Assembly: GCF_000204055.1 (NCBI RefSeq)
Contig: NW_006768767.1
Span: 911,547-975,546 of the forward strand
Reading direction: 5' to 3'
DNA from: Melampsora larici-populina 98AG31
Taxonomy: Eukaryota > Basidiomycota > Pucciniomycetes > Pucciniales > Melampsoraceae
Length of the DNA stretch: 64,000 nt
The notes beneath the pieces were generated by a model. It was not told the origin of the DNA, searched no databases, and worked only from the letters and a program-made list of their open reading frames with translations. Below are positions 45,339 through 56,771 of this stretch, one piece after another (within the stretch, counting starts at the first letter, position 1; every line of letters begins with the position of its first letter). Both the position numbers and the translations under genes were made by a program.

Positions 45339-48189
45339 GGAAAACCAAGAATGTTGAATAGGTTCTAAAGCTTGGCTTGAGACAAAGGTGTGAAATGATC
45401 TTTGAATTTGATAAAGTGTTTTGTCAAACACACACACGCATGCGCATATTCCACCAGCAGGTTTCGTACAGCTCGTGATCGAGAAAGGAGTTACGAGATA
45501 CAATCCACGGAGTTTATAATTATAACCGAGGGACCCATTGGTGCGCGGATGTAAGCCTAATCTCCGTTGTTCGCCAACCCGCGTAGAGCGGGTCGTGGTC
45601 AGGCGGAAATTACATTTAGCGGAAACACAAAACTTTGATTACACGGAAAAAATGTCACGGAATAGAGTATTTAAAAGCGCAAACACACAAAGAGGGACCA
45701 CTGCCAGCATTAAATAGGTTCCCTGGTTGGAACATGACCTAGGCTGGGAATATCATTGAGAGAAGAATGGAGAATCAAATCATCTTGCACTGCACATCTG
45801 AGCCATAAAGCATACACTACATATGTGCAAACATCTGAGTAAATCCTTAGCTATCAGCTACATACAGGTCCGCTCAGTTATCTGCTCATCTAGATAAGAA
45901 AATCATGTGTAATACATGCTGTAACTTTGTTCAGATTGAGACGCACATTTCAAAATATTGACTACATATATCACAATGGCTACTCAGGAAATATTCATGG
46001 AACTGTGTAACAGTAGCAGAATGGGAATCTGATCACTAGGACCTGTATTCCCATCTGGGAACCTCTTTAATGCTGGCAGTGGACCAAACGGAAACAGAGG
46101 AAATGATACAATTAAGAAAAGAGAAAAGTTGCCGTTACCAACAGTAAATTGAGTCAAGCACTTGGGCGAGTCTGAGGAACCGCGCAAAAACAGAAAAACG
46201 ATTGGTAGCAAAGATGAGCGAGCTTGAGTTGAGTAAAAAAAAAGGAGAAATCTAGAACGAGAAATCTTGCGCAAAAACGAGCTTGAGTTGAGCAAAACAT
46301 AAGGAAAAGAACGTATACAAAGTGAAATGCAGTAATTAGACTTCGCCATCTTCCCAGGTTTGTTAGGTCTCATGGCACTGAAGTTGGTAAAATCAAAGGA
46401 CAAGTTGCAGAATCTGATAGACGTTTGCCGCTGGCAAGACGAGAATTGTACTCGACACTGTGAGCAACCCTCCCAGAGAGCACTCCATCAGTCGTCTGTC
46501 TTCCCTTGCCTCAATCATCCCAGCTGCGTTCCTCTACAACACCCTCCCTCATGTTTCCGATCCTCCTACAATCAGCATCAGAACATGTCATCAACAACAA
46601 ATCTAGCAACAGTTAAGCCCTCACTCACTTCACAGGTTCCCTTTATTGTGATCTAGCCGTGCCACACAATCTGCACCTCGGATTGCTGTCCTTCGCCCTT
46701 TTGCAGAATCTACAGATTCCTCTGTTTCCGTTCCAATCGTCACGGCGTGCCACGGCGTTTACAGTTGATCCAGCCTAGTAACGACCACAGGCCGGCCCCA
46801 AGACCCAAATTTTCAACCCTCCAGTAATACCCAAGTAGGGTATTTTGGTAGAGGTTTTTTTGCATCTTATCGCCGCTTTTGACTCACTTGATCTCAGCTT
46901 TGTTGATGTGTACTTGGACTGTCAAAGGGACAGCTTCAAATGCAAATCCTTCCTGGACTCAAAAGCTCTCTTCGAGGACATTCACAAGTGGTGTCCACTG
47001 TCAAGGATTTAGAAGTATTTTCAAAAAGGCAATTGGCAGATGGACATCTATTGGTGAGTCTCTTATCATTCTTGTCTTCTTAACTCACTATCCATCACTG
47101 ATACCTTTTCATTTTCAACACTCAAGACTTGGTATGACCGGGTACCAGCTGAAAAATTGACCAAGAGATACTGCTTGCATTGATGCATACCACAAAACAC
47201 CATCATGAGATTTGGCATGATGTGTGACCCTCAAAGGGCTTTTCTTGTCTTATCTTGCTGTTTTCATCTTTTTTGCATATTCTGTCTCATTTCTTCATCT
47301 CCATGTACACAAACCACCATTGTTATGTACTTGATGAATTGCGATGAGCAGAACTTGCGCTGAGGGTTGCTTGTGCTGAGCCATGCTTGTGCTGCTCATA
47401 AGGTACTGAAGTAGGTACTTAAGTGGACACATAAATGTGTGGGCGCCTAGGCTAGGCAGTTAAGGCCTTAAGTTAAGTACTTAAGTACTTAATGTTAGGC
47501 CGGTTAGGTACCCGGACCCAAATATTGGAGTTTGGGGAAAAAAAAAGTTTTTGAAAAAAAATTGGCCAATCAGATTGACTTGCCAAGTCATTTCTAATAC
47601 TTGCACCCTATTCCTAACCCAAAAATGACTTATTACATGTCATTTATTTATAGGGGTTGTGTGTATTTGTGTTTGATGTTCTATCAAGCGAGGGGGATGT
47701 GACCAGCGGATACGACGACGTTATGTGGTAGTGGGTTGTTGATCTAGGATCCACTGACACTCTCTCACCGCTCCACAGCAGCCTTTACGCAGTCACAGCT
47801 CGATCGGGCCCCTTTCTACTCTTGTAGTTTGCTGTCTTTGGAGGGTCAGTGCTCATCGTTGTCTCTCTTCACATCTACAACAATGGATGCTGTACGAAGA
47901 CTCGTCGCATTCCCTCTCAACACACTATCACCCAGCGCTCAAACTCAGATGTGCTTGTTCCCTCAACTTCTTCCTCAAAAAAAATAGCACAGGGAATTTT
48001 GGTGTCTTTCACACGGAATACAAGAAGTCTACCGGTGTGGTGAACAAATTCCACTTCGAGCTCAGCATTTTTATAGCTGAAGCTCTGAAGTGGAAGCTTA
48101 TGCGATTTCCGGTTATCAAAAGTTTAACTCATTATCACGAGTGTCTCGAGGCACGGCAGACTGAGAGGCAATCGAGTGAAAGAACAATA
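45339..48189. other. Repeat-rich stretch without assigned genes
   Basis: It contains short GC-rich islands (45540-45620), palindromic TTAAGTACTTAAGTACTTAA near 47471-47492, and several short open frames (46360-46656, 46879-47160, 47849-48198) with no recognised domain. It is probably old transposon sequence. Confidence 0.4.
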
Positions 48190-49560
48190 TTTTTTTAATT
48201 CATATAGCAAATTGTCAAAGATCCAACTGAACGAATCAAGTTGAAAGATAATACATTAAACGATGAAAAATTTTATATAGTTGAAGTTGAAATAAAGTCA
48301 ATACATGAAATCAAATATTTAAATAAACAAATTTAAATCAAAGACGAGACTAGAATTCAAGTGGAGAAAAGGATAGAGGAATAAGGAGCGGAGAATGTGA
48401 AAGTTGAGGTGATGAAAAGTATTAAGTAAAATTTGGATTTGAGAGTTGGAGATCGACCGATCGGTACCTAGAAAACAAGATCGAGGCAGTAAAATGAATG
48501 AGAGTCAGTATAAGTTTACAAGAATTGATCGAGAGAAGAACTCACACTTAAAAGTTAAAAGGTTGAAATAAGAATATACTAATCGAGATCGAGCGTTGAA
48601 GTTGGGGGGTTCATGAGGATCGAGTAAAACTAAAAGAAAACTATAAAGTTAACTCTAAGAGGTCGAATCGAGTAAAAGGGATCTCAGTAATTAGCAAAGT
48701 ATAATAAATAAGAAACAAGAAAAGAAAAGAAAAGGGGGAGAATCATAACAGGGAAGAGAGAAAGGACTTAAAAGGGATGGGAAAGTCAAGAGTAGCTGAT
48801 TGATGGATTCGAAAGGAAAGAGGTGGAGTGTATCGATGGATAAGGATCAAGTAGTATTAGTATTACATAACTGAAAACGAAAGTAATGAAAGCACGTACC
48901 GTTAATTGAATCACAAGTGGACCGAGGAAAGGAAGAGAGAATTTTAATAAATAAAAGAAGGTGGAACGCTGCGAGATGAATCAGAGATCGATAGCGTGAT
49001 GGGGAAAGATCTAGGTGTACCTAGAAAAAGGAAGATCAGGACAGAGAACAAACAAATTAAAAAAGAAAGCGTCAGTAAAACTCTAAAAGATGAGATCGAT
49101 TGGGAAAGAGTAACTTACAGTTGAGGTTAAAAGTCTAAACTGTGAAAGAGAGATAGAGATGAAGATCGAGATGATGAGGTGGAAATCAAAGATTGAAGTA
49201 AGTGGAGAAAAAAAAAAGAGTGGGTAGTTGAAGGAGATGAAGGAGAGCTGGAGGTGGAGAAAGCAATAAAGGGTCGAAATCGAAAAGTGCAGGAGGATGA
49301 GGTGATGAAGAACAATTGGGTTAGCAGATGAAATAAAAGGAGGAGCAAGAAATAATGGGGTACTTACTTGAATAAAATAGAAACCTTATCGAAAATCGAA
49401 AATCGACAAGGGAAAGACTTGATGTGATCTGAGCGAAGTTGAGGCCGATTGGAGTAAAAGATGGGGCAAAGCGATGAAGAAAAAGGAGGAGTGGATAGGG
49501 ATTTGTTCGTTCGTTCGTGTGGGAAGGAGTTGTTGTTTTTTTGTTCTCTTTTTTTTGTGA
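48190..49560. other. Purine-strand-biased tract
   Basis: For about 1.3 kb the plus strand is dominated by A and G, with recurrent GATCGA, GAAAAGAAAAG and AAAGGAAGAG motifs. No reading frame is credible. It ends in a T-rich run with (TTCG)n at about 49503-49517. Origin unknown. Confidence 0.5.
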
Positions 49561-50380
49561 TTCATCTAAAAAAGAAAGAAAGGATTAGTCGTTTTAAGAA
49601 TTATAAGTCTCTGAGTGATTGATTTTAAAAGTGTTAGGGAATGATCGAGAGTGTTCTTTCCTTTTAAAAAAATTCAAATTTAAATCAATAAAGTGTTCTG
49701 GTTTGAAGTGTTTTGAAGTGAAAGCTTGATCAACTTGTTGGCTCTTGATATTAACTTTTCCTAATCGCATCAGTTTGGGTGTTAGTGTTCTTTTAGTAGT
49801 TGAAAGATTGATATCGGTGGTGTTTGCTGAGCTGGGTCAAGAGGAGATTAGTTATTTTATTTTATTTTTTTATTACTATATTTCACAATACGTGAAAGGC
49901 CTTTACACAGACCTAGCCAGATCCTTGGTTCAAATCCCCTATAGGCCACAGAGATTTTCCTTATAATTTTTTTTTATTCTTTAGTATAGTTCCACTAAAA
50001 TTTTAGAATTGAATTTAGCATTTTTTTATTTTTTATTTCCTTAGTTCATCTTTTTTTCTCTTTTATAAAATTATCTGGGTTAAGTTTGTTACATTCAAAA
50101 TTTTATTATTACAAGTAGTAAAGACAATTACAACAATTCAAAATTCACATAACCTTGCATTAAGCATTTGAGTACAGTGGTGTAGGGTTTTGTAGGACTC
50201 AGCCAGACCTTGCGGTCCTTTAGAAATAGTAGAATAGTGTTACGTGTTAGACTTGTGAAGATATAAAATTGTTAGAGAGTTGTTTCCGTGATTTTTTTTT
50301 ATTTTTTGAACTTTTTATTTGAAGGTTGAGGGCAGTCTACGACAATCATAGTTTCATCCGTGTGGTGATTCTTTCTGCGC
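49561..50380. other. AT-rich flank of the DIRS-like element
   Basis: T-rich DNA. GGTTCAAATCC at about 49928-49938 matches a Pol III B box, but no tRNA cloverleaf can be folded around it. It may be a SINE remnant. Confidence 0.35.
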
Positions 50381-50946
50381 GGTGATTCATCCCCTCTCCG
50401 GCTCAGCCTACGCCACACAGCGTAGGAGTTCTACACCGGCAATCATGGGAACTTTAGTGGCAAACAAGGTACCTGGGCCACAGCGAACAAACTTAAAACA
50501 GCTCATCAAAACACAAGATTCAAGATCCAAGATCATCCCACCAGTGTTGCCACCTCCCGATTTTATTTTAAGACTCTTCAACAATACTTATTGCAAATCT
50601 TATCTTATATCCAGTGAAGAGCTAATCTATCCTAGTACAACCTCCGATAGTTACGATAAACCTTGTAGCTGCAGCGTCTTTTGTTCTACCACGGACAACG
50701 ACACGAACAAGGTCTATTTATGGACCTACGCCACATACTCAACGGCGACAAAGCTCAACAACGCGATGTTCAGCCTAATGCCAACACAACGCAGCAGAAG
50801 ATCACAAACGTGTTGCAAAGATATGATCAAGAAGGAGGCAGCTCAAGGTTTAATCTCTGGGAACTATGAGAAAGGTTCTCACAGATCACGCCATACTGGG
50901 ACCCTTTTTTCATTCCAAAATTCTCCGATTTTGCTTTGTCAGCTAG

Positions 50947-52196
50947 AGAACTCGACCTGGAAAAAGGAAGAGTGCCTTTCGCTATTGGAGGCATCATACC
51001 CCACCCGGACATACCCGTACAAAACACCCCTCCCGTGGTCTTACCCAGAGACGCGTTCAGGTTCTTCAGACCACGGTATCGACCACCACCCGGCGCGCCA
51101 CCTCGCCCAGAGGGACAAAAACCTCCCCCCTGCCACTCAGACCGCAACAACAACGACAAGACCAACAACAGCAGCAACAAGAACCGTTCGGAGCAGCAGG
51201 TTACGCCGCTGCCAAGGTCCTACGCAGGGAAACCGCAGCACCGGCAGCTCAGGGAGCCAACCCTCTTGGCATTCAACAAGACGACCTTGATATACCCGGC
51301 GAAACAGCAAAGAAGCCTTCCAAGAGGGGTAAGAAACGAGATAAGAAATCATCAGGGTCACGCAGAAGCCGCCGAGCTCGCCGGGAGGATGTCGATTCAT
51401 CCAACGACTCCTCGAGTTCCTCTCCGTCTGACTCCAGCAACGACGACGACACATCCATCACGGTTCCCTGTGATGAAGGCGAGGATATCAATGTCACAAC
51501 CCTCTCTCCCAAAGCACAAAAATGGATCGATGAAGTCAAACACTACAGGAAAGTTGGTTACACAAAGATGGTTGAACGCATCAACCGGAACGCCCGGAGA
51601 CCGGTTGGATTTTCTTTCTCTCTTGTCCAAACTCTCATATGCGGATACTACATCTGTGCCGCCAAGGTCTTCCGCCCAGACGCATACAAAGCCAAGAAGG
51701 CCCCAAAACCAACCGACAGTTTTGAGTCTATTAGACATGTCTTCGCAGCTGAACGTGACTGGCACAACACAGTCGATCTCATCGCTAAGGCCATCATCTT
51801 TGCTTTCCCGGCATCAAAACCAGACATACTGGCCTACTTCACACACATTCGGGAGATGGCGAACGTCTTTGCAGACAGAGGTGACTGGTCGCAAATCATC
51901 GACTACGACGCCAGAGTCAGGATTGTTCTTGCCACTGGGCTGAACTCACCTTTGCGGATTTCAACAACCCCGAGCTCCTATTGGCCAGATTGGCAACCAC
52001 TCCCAACCCATCCCATGCCCCATCTAGGAGCCGTCCTTCTACCTTTCCTAGCATACCAAATGCACCTCCTACCAGGAGTCTCCAATCCGCTCACAAGCGG
52101 AAGGTTCCTAGCCTTTCGGGTTTGAAACCTATTTGGCAGGGTGCTATCAAGCAAAGTGAGTACCAAACGTCACAACAAACACCTCATAACAAATGA
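50947..52196 (+). pseudogene. DIRS-like ORF1 (capsid-like), frameshifted
   Basis: The best frame runs from 50947 to about 51940. It has a Gln-rich stretch, a basic/Ser-rich linker (KKPSKRGKKRDKKSSGSRR), then a folded-looking part with SPKAQKWIDEVKHYRK, AERDWHNTVDLIAKAI and DILAYFTHIREMANVF. It then appears to continue in another frame (FADFNNPELLLARL... to 52196), implying a one-base frame change near 51940. The position and the acidic-then-helical layout fit the Gag-like ORF1 of DIRS elements. No start codon is visible at the proper place, so the 5' part is also damaged. Confidence 0.55.
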
Positions 52197-52508
52197 GCCC
52201 CTCCTTGATCCGCTATCGAGGCACTGATGTAGATCAATTTCTTCCGCCCAACCACAGTTGCCAAGGGTACCCCAATCAATCAGCAAATTTGCGGCAGCTG
52301 GAACAATGGCTAGTGTACAGATCCATGCAAAAACGGACGAATACACAACGTATGCGACGTCACGGGTTGCACCGAGAACCACACCAGAAGTAAGCACTCA
52401 GCTAACTTGCACCACACCAGATGTTTCACTCTGTCACAATCGTCCCCAATGTGGTGCTTACCTTTCTATTGTCTTGTCCACACCATCCAATGAAGCAACA
52501 TTTCAAGG

Positions 52509-53735
52509 TTGCCTGAGATTTGCCCCACCTACCTCTTGGGCGAACTGGTAGATGAGAACAATTCCTCTCTGACAAACGAGGCGGAGGCAAATGCCGCCTC
52601 GAGGCGTTTCAGGAGGGGCCTGGAATGGAATTGGAGGTCTTCCCAGGGATACTCAAACGCGATCCAGTCTAGCCTAACGGCGCACCCTCTCCCTCGCCCA
52701 CCCCCTCTCCAAGACGACCCCTGCGCGGCCTATGCTTTACGCCAATACCCTGAAGCGTTCAAAACAGTCTCACCCGTCGACGTAGCGATGTTCCGCCATC
52801 TCCTCGCCGACCATCCGAATCGACCTTTCGTCCAGTCCGTTATCGACGGCCCGACCAACGGTTTCTGGCCCATTTGTAACCTACCGGATTCCACCACAAT
52901 AGACAACAAGAACCACTCAATCTGCAACGAGCACTCTGAAGCCCTCATCGCGACGAGGGACGAAGAAGTCGGAGCGGGGCGGTACTCCGATCCTTTCTAC
53001 CATCTCTTACCAGGAATGAAGGTCTTGCCTTTGCTCCTTGCCTCGAAGGCCGGTTCCTCTAAGCTCCGTCTGTGCACAGATATGAGCTACGGCTCGCCGT
53101 CTCTGAACGACCTACTTTGGAAGGAGGAGGCCAGGGTGGCCTACAATTCACTGATATCTTTTGGTCCGTTTATGACGGAGATACTGAAAGGTCTGGGGTA
53201 CTTGGTGCTCTGGAAGAGCGACGTAGCCCGCGCTTACCAAAATCTGCTGATGAGCCTACAGTGGCAAATACGGCAAATCATCAAGATTGGCAATAGATAT
53301 CACGTGGACCGTTGTGCGAACTTCGGCTCGACCGCCTCTCCCAAACTCTGGTGTTCCTTCTTCTCGTTGGTCCTCTGGATTGCAGTCAACAAGATGGGGA
53401 TCAGCCGTGTGAACAACCTGATGGACGACACGTGGGGCGTGTCACACTCGAGCACTCTGGTCTGTTTTTGCAACGTGTCCATGCCTCTCGACCAGGCCAG
53501 ACTCCTGCTGCTTTTCGATCAGCTTTGCCTTCCATGGGAGTGGAAGAAGCAACCCTCGGGGCCCCAGCTGGAGATCATAGGGCATTACGTGGACACCAAA
53601 TCTCTGTCTTTCTCGCTCTCCCCCGAGAAGAAGGCAGCTCTGTTGGAGGAGCTCCGCTCCTTTACGTCCTCGCCCTCGCATTGCCTGAAGGCTTGGCAGT
53701 CCTTGCTAGGCTGGGCCTCGTGGGGGCTTAACTCG
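52509..53735 (+). CDS. DIRS-like reverse transcriptase domain
   Basis: One open frame carries the polymerase. Visible blocks are HLLPGMKVLPLLLASKAGSS, LRLCTDMSYGSPSLNDL, LVLWKSDVARAYQNLLMS (first catalytic Asp), FGSTASPKLWC and LMDDTWG, where the usual Y/F of xDD is Leu-Met. Connection sequence follows to LLGWASWGLN. Together with RNase H and a tyrosine recombinase downstream this identifies a DIRS-type polymerase. The protein frame is lost near 53735, where RNase H continues in another frame. The initiation site is unclear; 52509 is only the first start-like codon of the frame. Confidence 0.75.
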
Positions 53736-53739
53736 TTCC

Positions 53740-54154
53740 GATCTGGACGGTTGCAGACGCGGACGCACTGTTCGTCACCAACACCAATCTCACGGGGCTC
53801 GGGATCTGGCTCCCAAACCGCCAGATCGGTTTCAAACATGTGGTGCCGGCCCCCTCCCGCTATATCTATTGGATGGAATTGAGGGCGGCCGCCCTAGCGA
53901 TCGCAATGGGTATCAACACAGGGGCAAAGCGTATCTTCATATGCTTGGACTCGATGAACGTCCACGACCTCTTCCTGTCCCACTCCCCAATCCCTCTGGT
54001 CTGGTCCATCTTCAGAGAGATCACGCGGATGTTGGTCCACGCGGGCGCCGACACCAAGGTAGCTCATCTGCCAGGCGCGAAGAACAAGTACGCGGACACG
54101 TTATCTCGGGGGCTAGACAACACCCTCTACGAGGACCCCGGTATGCTCTTATAA
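53740..54154 (+). pseudogene. DIRS-like RNase H domain, tail replaced by MITE sequence
   Basis: In the frame that opens at about 53736 the sequence shows a first Asp region (VADADALFVTN, TGLGIWL), then YWMELRAAALAIAMGI (Glu), IFICLDSMNVHDLF (Asp) and the end HLPGAKNKYADTLSRG (Asp), the RNase H acidic set used by DIRS elements. The frame shift from the polymerase lies near 53735. The last codons (after DNTLY) come from a MITE inserted at 54132, which supplies the stop codon. Confidence 0.7.
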
Positions 54155-54397
54155 GGGGTACAGATCCAAAAATGTGACTTTTGAGCTCGCTCGGAAACTT
54201 GTCCCTGGCTTTACCCATAGCTTTAAGACAGGTTTAGTCTTTTTAATCAGCTGTATTGGACTTAGCGACTCTGAAATTCAGGCAGAAACCGGTAAAATCC
54301 GTGAGAACGCTGTTTAATCCCATATGTCGTATCTCCGCGAGAGCTCAAAAGTCACAATTCTAGATCTGTACCCTTCATAGGAGCATACCGGGGTCCT
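54132..54397. mobile_element. 266-bp MITE with 8-bp target duplication (CCTCTACG)
   Basis: The ends AGGACCCCGGTATGCTC and GAGCATACCGGGGTCCT are perfect complements, with arms of about 75 bp reaching TGACTTTTGAGCTC. The flanks 54124-54131 and 54398-54405 are both CCTCTACG. An 8-bp duplication suits hAT-type movement. It lies inside the end of the RNase H frame of the DIRS-like element. Confidence 0.88.
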
Positions 54398-54483
54398 CCT
54401 CTACGCCCTTGCACCACAGGCTTCAATTTTTCCCATTCCCAATCCTGACCGTTTCCCAGACGGCGGTTAATTCCGCTCTTGAC

Positions 54484-55506
54484 ATGCCCACCAACTCCGT
54501 CTCTAGGCGTCACTTTCTTGCCCTGCTTGCAGACTCTGACGCCGCACACAGCCTGGCCGCATCCACCAAATCCAGCTATCTCTCCGGCACCACATCCTTC
54601 TTGAAATTCTGCCTTTGCGAAAAATTACCTCCCACCCCAACAGTTGACTCCCTTTGCTCCTACGTGGCGGATGCCTGCCATACAATCTCTACCAGAATCA
54701 ACCAACCATTATCCCCAACCACTATCAGAGGTTATCTAGCGGCCACCGCCGCCTCTTTCGAGCACCTATACCCCGATGTGCGCCTCGCCACAAACTCCAG
54801 CAGGGTCCGCAAGGTGCTGCGCGGGGTGCGCATCCAGTTTTCCAAACCTACTGTTCGCAAAGACCCTCTCACGTTAGATGACTTAGTGAGGGTGTCTTTT
54901 GAGTCCTTGTCCTCCTACGACGACATCCTTTTCACTGCCCTGCTGCTCACTGGCTTCCACTGGCTCCACCACTTAGGCAAGAGCATTCGCCCTGACACGG
55001 TCGCGTACTGGGATGATTGGAAAATCATCAAGCGGCGGTCTTTCTCCTTCTCACGCTGCGGCGGTTTCGCAAAGTACCTTCTGCCACACTCCAAGACTGA
55101 CCCCTTTTTCAAGGGCAACACGGTCGTCCTGGCTTCCTGCGACATACCTGGCGTTTGCCCAGTCGACGCACTCTTCAGATACCTCCCTTGACGCGATGTC
55201 CGCTTCGACATGGAGGGGCCCCTTTTCCTAACCTTGGCAGGCGAACCGCCTTCACGTTTGTGGTTTTTGGCCCGCTTTCGGCTGTTTTTTGAGAGCAATA
55301 AGTCGGGGCACTTGATGAGGTCGGGAGGTGCCACAGCGTATGCACAGGCCGGTCTACCGATGGACCACATCCAGGACCTGGGTAGGTGGTCATCGGAGGC
55401 GTTCAAGATCTATGTTTGCGGCCACCCGGTCATGCGGCTGGCAACGACTGGGGCTCACCCCTTGTCTTTGAGCGGGCACTTTGGTTCTCAGGTGGTCTTC
55501 GAGTGA
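54484..55506 (+). pseudogene. DIRS-like tyrosine recombinase, one in-frame stop
   Basis: From MPTNSVSRRHF (54484) a SAM-like N-terminal domain (AASTKSSYLSGTTSFLKFC, LSPTTIRGYLAATAASFEHL) leads to the catalytic domain. The Arg-I region is LLLTGFHWLHHLGK, where families usually have L-x-R-x-G-E, so the catalytic Arg reads His. The H-x-x-R box is SGHLMRSGGATAYAQAG and the last box is LGRWSSEAFKIYVCGH with the nucleophile Tyr. An in-frame TGA at 55189-55191 (after ALFRYLP) splits the protein. The frame then continues without shift to TGA at 55504-55506. Both the stop and the Arg-to-His change fit CpG transitions. It shares ~40-residue blocks with the minus-strand relic. Confidence 0.8.
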
Positions 55507-55946
55507 TTTGTGAGTTGCTTTCCCTTCGCTCTCTCCCCCCTCTTTGGGTCCTTTGGCGGCGACACCCCCTTCTTTACTTTGTCTACGCCTCCCCTTCACC
55601 ACTCAGATTCCTATACCCGGAGTATCACCACATTAGGCGGGATGGCGTATAGGGGGTGTCGTGTCTCTGTTCCTTGTTTGATGAAATTTGTCTATGATGC
55701 CCGAACCCGTAGTCCGGTGCGGCTTCGCCTAAAACACTACCGTGAGGTGCATGAGGGAACAGGACAGTCCCGTCGTGAGCTATGTGACACATCCCAACGT
55801 TGTGTAACTGAATTTTGTTTTTGCAGAGCGCTCGTGGTCGTGACTAGACTGGATCAACTGTAGCCCGATTCTTCAAGCCCGCGGGCCGCGTCGCCTCGGA
55901 TTCGCGTTTCTCGTCCGTTTCATCTTTTCTGGAACGCTCTGTGTCC
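55507..55946. other. 3' region of the DIRS-like element
   Basis: T- and C-rich DNA that should contain the element's terminal repeats. None could be matched to the left end by eye. Confidence 0.4.
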
Positions 55947-55952
55947 GTTTGT

Positions 55953-56703
55953 TACGGTGGCTGTGGAGCGCCAATTGAGTCAAAACCACCAAAAGCACAA
56001 ATTCTACATGAAACCTCGGCAGAAAGCCCCGCTGAGCCTGTCCCGATCCTGAGTCCGCTGAGGTCCGCTGGCCTGGGAACAGAGATCCCCTCATTCGACT
56101 TAATTTTGTGCAATTATTCAGCTTTCTATTCTCGTTTGTTGGCAACTCATCTATACTTTTTGAGTCCTAATTTTTCAAGTATTGCCGAGCAAGCAAAGAA
56201 AATGTAACCCAGAAATGACCATTCACAAATTGTGTACTTCCCCCCCAAGACCTATGAAGATCACCTTTCATGAAAGCATCATGGGGGTCTTGTTGAGACA
56301 ATGATGATTATCCAAACACATAGTAACACACTTTACCATGTTATCTGATGATTGGGATACATAATTTGTTCGATATGATGAAGGGTTTATTGATCAATCA
56401 ACACAACACGGCTTTTCTAGAGCGGTCATTCAAAAAGAATCTCTTCGCATGCTCCACCTAACATATGAATTTAGGATGATCTCCTATAGCTGATATGAAG
56501 AAAGGGATGATTCACATTGATCAAGTTTGCTGCATAAGAATCGCACTGTCAAAGAGGACACCTGGGGGTGACGACGGGTAAAGTGTTGTCCGAGGCAGTG
56601 GACTCTGGGTCGGGATAGGCTCAACGGGGCTTTCTGAGGGTGTTTCATGTACATTTTTTGCTTTTTGGGGTTTTGACTCATTTGGCGCTCCACAGCCACC
56701 GTA
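55953..56703. mobile_element. Foldback element with GTTTGT flanks
   Basis: TACGGTGGCTGTGGAGCGCC at 55953 pairs with GGCGCTCCACAGCCACCGTA ending at 56703. The arms run about 140 bp with interruptions and include GAAAGCCCCGCTGAGCC and its partner near 56620. GTTTGT occurs directly outside on both sides (55947-55952 and 56704-56709). A 6-bp duplication is unusual, so part of it may be chance. It is 751 bp with no recognised gene. Confidence 0.65.
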
Positions 56704-56771
56704 GTTTGTGCCCTTTACGTCTTCGACATTGACGTTTTTGACTGACACGTCGTGGACGTCCACTTTTCAGC

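Larger units (their letters stand above)
50382..55940 (+). mobile_element. DIRS-like tyrosine-recombinase retrotransposon
   Basis: ORF1-like, reverse transcriptase, RNase H and tyrosine recombinase frames follow in that order on the plus strand, which defines the DIRS-like order of retrotransposons. The left end shares GCGTAGGAGTTCTACA with the minus-strand relic at about 42050-42090. Exact ends were not fixed: I could not identify the split or inverted terminal repeats. The right limit is set before the foldback element at 55953. The GC content is well above that of neighbouring host DNA. Frame breaks, a stop and a MITE make it inactive as read. Confidence 0.8.

Noticed and set aside
45984..46403. 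Minus-strand frame of 139 codons, Ser/Phe-rich
   Set aside because: It has the composition of random AT-rich DNA, no start context and no domain.
49895..49946. tRNA-like 3' half with GGTTCAAATCC
   Set aside because: No acceptor, D or anticodon stem can be drawn in a tRNA-sized interval. At most it is a SINE or pseudo-tRNA remnant.
50382..51290. 302-codon frame at the start of the DIRS-like element as ORF1
   Set aside because: Its second half is low-complexity Thr/Arg sequence caused by reading the real Gln-rich frame one base off. The frame opening at 50947 continues into the structured ORF1 part.
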